DNA from: a virus
Direction: 5' to 3' (one strand)
IMG/VR virus record: IMGVR_UViG_3300010885_013563
Coordinates: 1 to 24,659 of that record
DNA: 24,659 bases
The notes under the pieces were generated by a model. That model had not been told where the DNA came from and did not search any database. It worked only from the letters and a program-made list of their open reading frames with translations. Both the position numbers and the translations under genes were made by a program. How positions within the stretch are numbered: the first letter of the stretch is position 1; each line of letters opens with the position of its first letter. Below are positions 13,685 to 19,435 of the stretch, in pieces.

Positions 13685-14081
13685 GAGCCGACTTAGCCAT
13701 TGCGTCTACAGTTTTTTCTGGTGCAGTACGTGGAGCATTTTCATCCCCCACGGCTGCTACTTCTGAATCATCAGCAAATGGCTGGAGATACACATACTTG
13801 ACTCCAGTAGAGTCATCTTTAATGTCTTTGACCAATGCTTTGATATTTTCGTTGTCGCTGTATGCGTCAAGCAGATTTTCTAATGTGAATTGTTGTTCAC
13901 CAGTTTTTTGTACTAGGTTGATTAAACTATCGGCACGTACACGAGGTTGTACGTGTGTGTCATGAGCACGATTGCGTAAAAACTCCAACGTGGTGATTAG
14001 GTTAGCATCACCACGTCCGTCAGCTTCATCTTCTAGCATATCGTCAATATGATCTTCGACGATGATATCACGTATCCGCAT
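13668..14081 (-). CDS. Conserved phage protein with capsid-targeting-like N-terminus
   Basis: 137 residues. It begins MRIRDIIVEDHIDDM, where I-V-E at 7-9 fits the (L/I)-x-E cleavage rule of T4-type prohead proteases, so residues 1-9 could be a capsid-targeting sequence. The middle (LITTLEFLRNRAHDTHVQPRVRADSLINLVQKTG) is helical and resembles short proteins I recall from uncultured marine phages. The C-terminal 45 residues are low complexity and acidic. Coupled by TAATG to the gene upstream, which has related helical composition. A prohead core or internal protein is possible; function unknown. Confidence 0.65.
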   Translation of the reverse strand: MRIRDIIVEDHIDDMLEDEADGRGDANLITTLEFLRNRAHDTHVQPRVRADSLINLVQKTGEQQFTLENLLDAYSDNENIKALVKDIKDDSTGVKYVYLQPFADDSEVAAVGDENAPRTAPEKTVDAMAKSALANRS

Positions 14082-14797
14082 TAACGTTTCTCTCTACCCA
14101 ATGCTTCTACACCACCGGCAGCTGCATCTGTTGCAGAGAATTCGTCAGAGTCAAGATCGTTACCCATATCAGCAGCCAATCCCATATCGCCGCCCATATC
14201 GGCACCACCCATACCTCCTGGAGCTGGCATGCCACCTCTCGCACCACCCATGGCCATTGGCTGAGCAACTTGTTCTCCGGCTAATGCACGGGCTGCTTGG
14301 TCTGCACTTTCACGGGCTGAACCTAATTGTTCAACCATGTTAGCTAGTAATGATCCAACACTGGCTTTAAATGCATCGGCTTGTTCCATGCCAATTTGGT
14401 CACGGATAGTGTCTAGTAGTGCAGGCATCTGCTCGTTTTGCATTTTGCTTACATCTTCTAGCATGTCCTGAATACTGTCAACCATGTCCTTGGCAGCAAG
14501 GATAGCTTGGCTCTTGCCCATTTCGCTTTCCATAATAAGCTGTTGCTTATTCTCTACCATCCAGCGATGTAGTCCTTCGCGCACCATTAACAGTTCCATG
14601 TATTTTGGATTCTTTTCTGCCACGTGTGCGCCATGACTGCCTTTAATCTGATTCAGACTTTCTGTTAATCCGCGGGCTAATTTATAGGCTTTTGAAAAGT
14701 CTAAGTTGGTATAATCAATCTTGATCCCAAAGCGGCTTTCCATTACTTTATTAATTTTTTTAGCGGAAGGCTTTACGCCCATTTCTGTTAATCTCAT
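14081..14797 (-). CDS. Helical protein with Met/Gly/Ala-rich tail, possible prohead core protein
   Basis: 238 residues. Residues 1-170 are nearly all helix with long charged stretches (for example AKDMVDSIQDMLEDVSKMQNEQMPALL), as expected for a coiled-coil bundle. About residues 175-215 are a Met-Gly-Gly/Ala-Asp low-complexity segment (repeats of GG-A-D-M-G), and the C-terminus ends EALGREKR. Scaffold or prohead-core proteins often look like this, and the neighbour downstream has a capsid-targeting-like N-terminus, but no specific family was recognised. It overlaps the upstream gene by ATGA and the downstream gene by TAATG. Confidence 0.65.
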   Translation of the reverse strand: MRLTEMGVKPSAKKINKVMESRFGIKIDYTNLDFSKAYKLARGLTESLNQIKGSHGAHVAEKNPKYMELLMVREGLHRWMVENKQQLIMESEMGKSQAILAAKDMVDSIQDMLEDVSKMQNEQMPALLDTIRDQIGMEQADAFKASVGSLLANMVEQLGSARESADQAARALAGEQVAQPMAMGGARGGMPAPGGMGGADMGGDMGLAADMGNDLDSDEFSATDAAAGGVEALGREKR

Positions 14798-15318
14798 AGT
14801 GGTTGTTTCCCAAAGTTTAAGTATTTAGCCGAATTTAAAGTTTTTTTCAAAATATTTAAAAGATGTCGGCGCTGTATTTTAGCATCTATACATCTATTTA
14901 ACACCGCTGCAGATTTAACTAAATCTTGGGTTTTTGATAGCGTATATTCATAGTACATGATATCTGAGTCTAATCTGCCTAGCTTAGTATCTAAGTCTAA
15001 TAGAGTTTGAGCTGCTTCGTATTTTTGCCGTATCTCACTGATACAATAAATGATAGAACTTGATTTTGATGTAAAATTGTGTACGTGTCGCCCATCTAAT
15101 TTTGTTACGTTCCAACAAGCGGCGTGTATTCCAGTAATATTAAAGGGCCCAACAAAAAACCCGTGATCCCCAACAGGGATAACCACGGGCTGCGTTCTAA
15201 ATTGTTTGAGTTCTTGTTCTGTCCAGTTTTTTATGTATTTGGTGCCAAAGTCAGCGAATGTACGTTGAGCTAGCTCAAGTTCAGATTTTCTTTTTGTAGT
15301 AGATTTTGCCTTCTTCAT
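14794..15318 (-). CDS. Conserved phage protein, unknown function
   Basis: 174 residues. Very basic N-terminus (MKKAKSTTKRKSELELAQ), then a beta-rich central part (PVVIPVGDHGFFVGPFNITGI) and a long C-terminal helical region (YEAAQTLLDLDTKLGRLDSDIMYYEYTLSKTQ) likely to form a coiled coil. It overlaps the upstream gene by 38 nt, which places its start within that gene, and the downstream gene by ATGA. I recall similar sequences in uncultured aquatic T4-like phages but no assigned role. Confidence 0.65.
   Translation of the reverse strand: MKKAKSTTKRKSELELAQRTFADFGTKYIKNWTEQELKQFRTQPVVIPVGDHGFFVGPFNITGIHAACWNVTKLDGRHVHNFTSKSSSIIYCISEIRQKYEAAQTLLDLDTKLGRLDSDIMYYEYTLSKTQDLVKSAAVLNRCIDAKIQRRHLLNILKKTLNSAKYLNFGKQPL
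14822..14829 (-). promoter_or_regulatory. Candidate late promoter GCTAAATA
   Basis: GCTAAATA on the minus strand, within the last codons of the 174-residue gene and about 25 nt before ATG 14797. It may serve the two putative prohead-related genes. Low information content, so chance is possible. Confidence 0.3.
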
Positions 15319-15487
15319 TTCTTCTCAGCAGTACGTCTTTATTAACTAGGTGGTTTGCAACTACCGTTTGTCTATGATCAAATTCTTCTTTTGCAATAGT
15401 TGCACGATCATAAAATTGTCCCAATACGTCTGCTTCTTCGTTTGTTAATGGTACGTGTACTTTATTTAAGAGTTCTACAATCTTCAT
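15281..15487 (-). CDS. Small protein, possible winged-helix fold
   Basis: 68 residues. The layout is MKIVELLNKVHVPLTNEEADVL, then helices through AKEEFDHRQTVVANHLVNKDVL, ending in the strand pair LLRRNEEGKIYYKKKI. Helix-helix-hairpin with a basic end is compatible with a small winged-helix DNA-binding domain, but this is read from pattern only. It overlaps the following gene by 38 nt and is 2 nt downstream of the coiled-coil membrane protein. A conserved small phage protein in my recollection; function unknown. Confidence 0.6.
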   Translation of the reverse strand: MKIVELLNKVHVPLTNEEADVLGQFYDRATIAKEEFDHRQTVVANHLVNKDVLLRRNEEGKIYYKKKI

Positions 15488-15489
15488 TA

Positions 15490-15756
15490 TTATTTTAATA
15501 TAAATTGAATGAATACTGTAATTAATCCTGTCAGTAATGCTGCCCCAAACACTGTGCCTATAGAAATCAACTGAGTGCTGCTTTTGTTTGACACATCAGC
15601 TGCTGACTCTGAAAGTTTCGTTCGTATCACGATGATATGTTCTTCCATCGTACTCATACGATTTTCTAGTTTATCTAATTTATCTTCCAAGCTTCGGTAT
15701 CTTTCAGCACATAAGTCCACGTGCGCCCCGAGGCTGGTTCTTTCGCTCTCTGCCAT
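15490..15756 (-). CDS. Coiled-coil membrane protein, XhlA-like
   Basis: 88 residues. Residues 20-50 have heptad spacing (YRSLEDKLDKLENRMSTMEEHI) typical of a coiled coil, followed by a polar linker. Residues 66-87 are one transmembrane helix at the extreme C-terminus (FGAALLTGLITVFIQFILK). This layout resembles the XhlA family of phage haemolysin/holin accessory proteins, so a role in lysis or membrane anchoring is plausible. It is far from the endolysin gene at 3612-4166, which weakens the lysis idea. No strong ribosome-binding site before ATG 15756 (GAAACGGAAACAAA). Confidence 0.6.
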   Translation of the reverse strand: MAESERTSLGAHVDLCAERYRSLEDKLDKLENRMSTMEEHIIVIRTKLSESAADVSNKSSTQLISIGTVFGAALLTGLITVFIQFILK

Positions 15757-15841
15757 TTTGTTTCCGTTTCGTTAAAGAAAGAGGGTTCTGTGTTGTTGCC
15801 TATAAAATGTGCCATAAGAGTTGCCTAAAAGTGCCAATGAA

Positions 15842-16276
15842 TCAAATAGTATTTAAGTGAATTCTACCAGTTTTAAAGTATATGTTTTTAATTGCGCCGT
15901 AAGGATAAAAAATTGGTAGCATGAATCGTGCTGTTTCTTCAAGTCCGCAAATAACAGGAACTTGTGCAAAGTCTTTGTCTAGCCCACCAACTGGATCATT
16001 ATTGTACAAAAATACATCTTCGTATTCGACTCCAAAACAGAATATCCAGACTTTATGCTTTCCATAATACATCTCACCAAACCCGCTATATTGATCCAGT
16101 TCAAACTCTTTAACTATAGGACCTTCGATCAACTGTGGTTGTGCCCTAAGTCCAATTACTTGCAATACTGTTTCCCAGTTGCGTTGTTGGTTACGCTCAA
16201 GTTCTGTTTCGGCAGTATGCCTAACAACTCCTGTAGCAGTAATATCAACTAATGTAACTCCAGTAAAGAATTTCAT
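15842..16276 (-). CDS. Conserved T4-like phage protein, unknown function
   Basis: 144 residues from ATG 16276 (MKFFTGVTLVDITATGVVRH). A frame extension to a TTG at 16294 would run through the promoter and has no ribosome-binding site, so ATG is chosen. The motif QQRNWETVLQVIGLRAQPQ and the aromatic C-terminal half (YYGKHKVWIFCFGVEYEDVF) resemble proteins I recall from cyanophage-like genomes, where function is unknown. A perfect TATAAATA ends 5 nt before the ATG and there is no ribosome-binding site, so the late transcript is probably leaderless. A terminator lies directly upstream, making this the first gene of its unit. Confidence 0.7.
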   Translation of the reverse strand: MKFFTGVTLVDITATGVVRHTAETELERNQQRNWETVLQVIGLRAQPQLIEGPIVKEFELDQYSGFGEMYYGKHKVWIFCFGVEYEDVFLYNNDPVGGLDKDFAQVPVICGLEETARFMLPIFYPYGAIKNIYFKTGRIHLNTI

Positions 16277-16281
16277 ATAGA

Positions 16282-16289
16282 TATTTATA
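16282..16289 (-). promoter_or_regulatory. Late promoter TATAAATA
   Basis: Exact T4-type late element on the minus strand, 5 nt before ATG 16276 and directly after the T tail of the terminator at 16296-16321. Predicted transcription start is at or next to the ATG. Confidence 0.65.
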
Positions 16290-16295
16290 GCCAAT

Positions 16296-16321
16296 AAAAA
16301 AGCAGACTAAAGTCTGCTTTT
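16296..16321 (-). terminator. Rho-independent terminator
   Basis: Stem AGCAGACT (16301-16308) with AGTCTGCT (16311-16318), extended by A-T pairs, and a minus-strand TTTTTT tail below 16301. Ends the transcript of the 131-residue protein gene (stop at 16344). Confidence 0.88.
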
Positions 16322-16343
16322 CTACTTTTAACTTGAGTTAAAA

Positions 16344-16739
16344 TTAAGCTACTGTGAAGCTTGTACCGTCAGTTACGTCTGTACCAGTAATATCAACACC
16401 ATTGGCACCAACGCTTGTACCTAGAGCACGGATTGCTGTTTGGATAACGCTTGCTGCTGGTGCATTAACACCATCAGTAATTACGTATACTAAACCAGTG
16501 CTGGCTGCTACTGCAGAATATGCTAATACTCCCTGTGGGAATTGAAGCATAATGATTTCAAATAGTTCATTAACTGCATCATCTTCAGCTTGTAAATTAA
16601 TATTGCTATTACTAACGTCTTGTACTTGTACTTTATAGAACTTTAAGCTAGCACCAACTTGTGCACCGCTAGTACCATTTAGTGTGCCAACTGCACCTGT
16701 GTACGCATATCCTGCGCTGCGAGTTACTCCGATTGCCAT
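16344..16739 (-). CDS. Small virion protein, related to its neighbour (paralogue A)
   Basis: 131 residues, rich in Ala, Gly, Val, Thr and Ser with few charges, typical of capsid decoration or tail-tube-like proteins. It begins MAIGVT and shares with the gene at 16839-17267 this start, a V-x-A-Y turn in the middle and the block SVIQ(T/S)xI(R/Q)ALG(T/S)(S/N)(V/I)GA near the C-terminus, so the two arose by duplication. It is a single-gene unit: GATAAATA late element, 5' GNRA hairpin, AAGGAG 7 nt before the ATG, and its own terminator. That expression arrangement suggests a high-copy structural protein. No Pfam-type domain recognised. Confidence 0.75.
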   Translation of the reverse strand: MAIGVTRSAGYAYTGAVGTLNGTSGAQVGASLKFYKVQVQDVSNSNINLQAEDDAVNELFEIIMLQFPQGVLAYSAVAASTGLVYVITDGVNAPAASVIQTAIRALGTSVGANGVDITGTDVTDGTSFTVA

Positions 16740-16759
16740 TTTATTTCTCCTTAAATGTT

Positions 16760-16771
16760 TGCGTTACCGCA
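16760..16771 (-). promoter_or_regulatory. 5' UTR GNRA hairpin
   Basis: On the minus strand TGCG-GTAA-CGCA: a 4-bp stem closed by a GNRA (GUAA) tetraloop, beginning 6 nt after the late element, so at the very 5' end of the transcript. Same position and stem as 17288-17299. Confidence 0.55.
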
Positions 16772-16777
16772 TGTTAA

Positions 16778-16785
16778 TATTTATC
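16778..16785 (-). promoter_or_regulatory. Late promoter GATAAATA
   Basis: 7 of 8 bases of TATAAATA on the minus strand, placed exactly as the TATAAATA upstream of the paralogous gene, 6 nt before the hairpin and just after a terminator. Confidence 0.6.
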
Positions 16786-16793
16786 CAAGTCAT

Positions 16794-16819
16794 AAAAAAA
16801 GCAGACCGAAGTCTGCTTT
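16794..16819 (-). terminator. Rho-independent terminator with UUCG loop
   Basis: Minus-strand stem AGCAGAC / GTCTGCT closed by a C(UUCG)G tetraloop (loop at 16807-16810), followed by TTTTTTT (16800-16794). Ends the transcript of the gene at 16839-17267. Confidence 0.9.
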
Positions 16820-16838
16820 CTTATATTGCTATGAGCAA

Positions 16839-17267
16839 TTAGGCTAGTTTGATACCGCCGGTACTAGTTACTGCTGCACTTGAACAGTTAACTGTGCTAT
16901 ACGCACCAATATTGCTACCTAATGCTTGAATAACGCTTTGCATTGAAGCGTCGCTATCCCATCCACTACGCTCAACGATAACGCTCAATTGTGCTGTTGA
17001 ACCTGTACTATCAACTTGATATGCTAGAACTGATGCGTTTGAGCTGATAGCTTTTAATAGTGTCTCAACTGCGCCAACTCTAACAGCACCTGGCTCTTGT
17101 AGTTCTGCTGCTAAGTTAGCAGTAACACCAAAAGTAGTTAGTTTGTATGCTGCGATTGGGCTTGCGATACCTGTGTTGATGATTTTTGCATTTGCGTAGA
17201 ACTGACCTGTGCCTACGTTGTTTACACCAGCTGAACTGCCGTGTACTTTAGTTACTCCGATTGCCAT
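16839..17267 (-). CDS. Small virion protein, related to its neighbour (paralogue B)
   Basis: 142 residues of the same low-charge, Ala/Ser/Val/Thr-rich composition as paralogue A, starting MAIGVTKVHG. Strand-rich (YKLTTFGVTANLAAEL, VLAYQVDSTGSTAQLSVIVE) with the shared block SVIQALGSNIGA near the C-terminus. Single-gene unit with an exact TATAAATA, a 5' GNRA hairpin, AGGAG before the ATG and a UUCG terminator. The strong, isolated expression signals suggest an abundant capsid or tail component, possibly a decoration protein; this is inference from context. Confidence 0.75.
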   Translation of the reverse strand: MAIGVTKVHGSSAGVNNVGTGQFYANAKIINTGIASPIAAYKLTTFGVTANLAAELQEPGAVRVGAVETLLKAISSNASVLAYQVDSTGSTAQLSVIVERSGWDSDASMQSVIQALGSNIGAYSTVNCSSAAVTSTGGIKLA

Positions 17268-17287
17268 TTTATTTCTCCTAAATTATT

Positions 17288-17299
17288 TGCGTTTCCGCA
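17288..17299 (-). promoter_or_regulatory. 5' UTR GNRA hairpin
   Basis: On the minus strand TGCG-GAAA-CGCA: 4-bp stem with a GNRA (GAAA) tetraloop, 6 nt after TATAAATA. The loop differs from the copy at 16760-16771 by one base that keeps the GNRA class, while the stem is unchanged. Confidence 0.55.
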
Positions 17300-17305
17300 T
17301 GCTAA

Positions 17306-17313
17306 TATTTATA
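17306..17313 (-). promoter_or_regulatory. Late promoter TATAAATA
   Basis: Exact T4-type late element on the minus strand, in the short gap after the ligase-like gene and upstream of paralogue B. Confidence 0.7.
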
Positions 17314-17317
17314 CCAG

Positions 17318-18430
17318 TTAGTCATTTTTCGCAAAATTGGCTGCAGAAAATACTTCTCGATCTACAATTTTCACTAGTCCTTGTGGGGTAGGAAACACAA
17401 ATCCTTCACCGGCTGGCTGTCCATTTACGTACTCTTCTAGCCCTTGCACTTGCGGTGCCAGTTGTTTAGCTAGATTTTGTTTAAATGCATAGATACTGTT
17501 CCATATTGCTTTTAGGCCCACATAGCCTGGGCTTTCTACAATTTGTCCATTGGGATCTTGTGCAAATAAACTGCCACTGTGATCGTCACCGGCCAGAGCT
17601 TGATATTGTTTTCCACTTACATTAGCGGCTAGCCAATCGTGCAATGCTTCCCTGGTCTGGCCTGTAATAAATTTATTAAAGTATGTTTTAATTCTATCCC
17701 TAGCACTCTGCGGAACGGTACTTAGCAATTGATCAACTGCAGCCCCATACTTCTGTAGTGCAGCATCTGCAGCCCGTTCTTGTTGTACTGGAGTTTTTAA
17801 TACAAATCTATTTCCTGCAGTTGGACTTATAATTGCCACGCCACCAGGCACTGCGGCTAATCCTTTGCCGTTCCATTGCACAGGTGTTGCACCTCTCTCA
17901 GAGTAGTATTGATGTACTACAACTCCACCCGATGTACCGGCTATTTGTTTGCCCAATGGACTACCAAGTGGGATACGATATTCTACTAAGTTTGGACGAA
18001 ACACAAACTTACCTTGTACTGATTGTAGTTGACCAGCATACAATAAATCACCCCAATAAAATCCAGGACCTTGTACTGCTGCATTTAACCCTGGCCAAAT
18101 TACTTCTAATAAATCGTATAAGCTACCACGTAGATTACCCGACGCTTTGTTAGCATCATATGTCTTCCAATCTTCTACGCTCTTAGCCAATGCACCAGCA
18201 TCCCACATATACTTGTCCATTACTGCCAATTGGCCATCTTTATCGCGGCCAAATATTAATGCTGGCTTACCGTCCCACTTAATTGTTAAATTAGTGGGAT
18301 TTGCAATAACAGATTTAAGTCCAGCTACTTGCTGTGCTGCTGCGGCACTACCTTGAAAGATAGCATCTTCGGGGTGCGGTGTACGAGGATCTGCTGCCTC
18401 GGTGAGCATGTTGATAAAATCTAATATCAT
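17318..18430 (-). CDS. Ligase-like covalent nucleotidyltransferase candidate
   Basis: 370 residues. Elements matching the DNA/RNA ligase and capping-enzyme superfamily are visible in order. Motif I is K51-W-D-G54, where Lys51 would take the AMP or GMP. A strand-turn-strand follows (ALIFGRDKDGQLAVMDKYM). A motif III-like F-Y-W-G-D-L-L-Y is at 124-131, motif IV E342-G-F-V-F and motif V L-V-K354-I-V. The 210 residues between III and IV are longer than usual, so this may be a divergent family (I recall DUF6267 for similar phage proteins). The N-terminus MILDFINMLTEAAD resembles a T4 capsid-targeting sequence with an L-T-E cleavage site after residue 11. Coupled by ATGA to a pol-beta-type nucleotidyltransferase. 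Function is inferred, not shown. Confidence 0.6.
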   Translation of the reverse strand: MILDFINMLTEAADPRTPHPEDAIFQGSAAAAQQVAGLKSVIANPTNLTIKWDGKPALIFGRDKDGQLAVMDKYMWDAGALAKSVEDWKTYDANKASGNLRGSLYDLLEVIWPGLNAAVQGPGFYWGDLLYAGQLQSVQGKFVFRPNLVEYRIPLGSPLGKQIAGTSGGVVVHQYYSERGATPVQWNGKGLAAVPGGVAIISPTAGNRFVLKTPVQQERAADAALQKYGAAVDQLLSTVPQSARDRIKTYFNKFITGQTREALHDWLAANVSGKQYQALAGDDHSGSLFAQDPNGQIVESPGYVGLKAIWNSIYAFKQNLAKQLAPQVQGLEEYVNGQPAGEGFVFPTPQGLVKIVDREVFSAANFAKND

Positions 18431-19170
18431 TGAAACTTATCGCTATATGTTCTGAACCAGGCCGCTGTGCCCGGGGTAGGTGCCGCTTCAGGTAATTGTA
18501 TATCACTGTGTGCCAGTGTTTCTCTTGCTGCAGCTATCAATTGATTGTAGTCAGGTCGTTTACTAACGGCATCAACGATATCATCTGGGGAATTTAACTT
18601 GGCAACTGGTATGCCAGTCACCTTGCTTAGTGTGGCAGGACTCTTGCCATTTTCTATTGTAGTGTTTGTTACACGATCTACTAGACCGTTTTTATAACTC
18701 CACTTGAGTCCTGGGTGCAATGCTGTCACAATACTGGCCAATATAACATGTCGACTCATACCAGTTAACTTGCTTCCTTCGGCAGCACCACTCATACTAA
18801 ACGATTGCCAGTCTGGTTCACCAAACATTAAGTCAGCTTGTACAAAGCCGTTACTGGGATCGCCAGCAATGGGAGTTTTAACGTGTACACTATCACCAGA
18901 CTTCTTAATGCTATTCTTATCTACACCATTAGCTAACAAAGTTTGAACTAATGTATCTTTATCTAATTTAGATTCATCTACTGATAAATCCAGGTCTCCG
19001 GAACTTGATTTACGTCCTGTGGTACCCAACCATGACGACTCAGGAAAAGCTAGTCCCGTTGTACTCTCAAGCCACTTAATAGTAGCAGGCACATCTTCAC
19101 GATTAATACGCTGTGTTAGTGGTTCCTTGTTGGGTCCTTTAAATACGTTCCCGCCCTCATTAACTACCAT
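18427..19170 (-). CDS. Pol-beta-type nucleotidyltransferase
   Basis: 247 residues. The nucleotidyltransferase signature is clear: L-G-T-T-G-R-K-S-S-S-G-D59-L-D61-L at 48-62, giving the helix-turn and paired metal-binding Asp residues, with a third candidate Asp113 on the strand F-V-Q-A-D-L-M-F. Such enzymes transfer a nucleotide to RNA, protein or small molecules. The C-terminal part is helical and ends AAWFRTYSDKFQ. AAGGAG lies 8 nt before ATG 19170. It overlaps the 82-residue gene upstream by 11 nt and the ligase-like gene downstream by 4 nt, so the three form one coupled unit. Substrate unknown; RNA end repair or tagging with its partner is the best guess. Confidence 0.75.
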   Translation of the reverse strand: MVVNEGGNVFKGPNKEPLTQRINREDVPATIKWLESTTGLAFPESSWLGTTGRKSSSGDLDLSVDESKLDKDTLVQTLLANGVDKNSIKKSGDSVHVKTPIAGDPSNGFVQADLMFGEPDWQSFSMSGAAEGSKLTGMSRHVILASIVTALHPGLKWSYKNGLVDRVTNTTIENGKSPATLSKVTGIPVAKLNSPDDIVDAVSKRPDYNQLIAAARETLAHSDIQLPEAAPTPGTAAWFRTYSDKFQ

Positions 19171-19408
19171 CTTTGAATCTCCTTACACCTCGATTAAATT
19201 TTGTAGGATCCTGTGCTCTGATACTATTCAATAGTCTACGCTCTAGCTCGGCTGCTTGCTCGGGATTGTAGTTTTCCTTGATATAATTAATCAAATTAAT
19301 AGCACCTGAGATAACGTGCCCAGCGCGGCTTTCCACAAGATTCTCCCTGTCTTTAGTGACAGGCATGTGTGCTAGCTCATCTAAGATACTACGAGTACGC
19401 TTTTGCAA
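19160..19408 (-). CDS. Small conserved phage protein, unknown function
   Basis: 82 residues from a TTG start at 19408, chosen because GGAG lies 6 nt upstream; the next in-frame ATG (Met15) has no such site. Basic and helical (RTRSILDELAHM, SRAGHVISGAINLINYIKENY, AAELERRLLNSIRAQDP). The pattern resembles short proteins I recall from uncultured marine T4-like phages. First gene of the unit with the nucleotidyltransferase and ligase-like protein, possibly read from the AATAAATA at 19428-19435. Could be a nucleic-acid-binding partner; not shown. Confidence 0.65.
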   Translation of the reverse strand: MQKRTRSILDELAHMPVTKDRENLVESRAGHVISGAINLINYIKENYNPEQAAELERRLLNSIRAQDPTKFNRGVRRFKDGS

Positions 19409-19427
19409 GATTTACTCCAATATTAGG

Positions 19428-19435
19428 TATTTATT
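19428..19435 (-). promoter_or_regulatory. Candidate late promoter AATAAATA
   Basis: AATAAATA on the minus strand, 7 of 8 bases of the T4 late consensus, overlapping the stop of the radical SAM gene and about 20 nt before the TTG start at 19408. If used, the nucleotidyltransferase/ligase-like unit is late. Confidence 0.35.

Noticed and set aside
15675-15815. 46-residue minus-strand frame (starts MAHFIGNNTEPSFF) overlapping the coiled-coil membrane gene
   Set aside because: It fills part of the 85-nt gap but overlaps the N-terminal coding part of a better-supported gene by 82 nt; weak ribosome-binding site. Possible but not supported enough.
16277-16294. TTG start extending the 144-residue protein by six codons
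   Set aside because: The extension is made of the late promoter itself and follows the terminator T tail; no ribosome-binding site.
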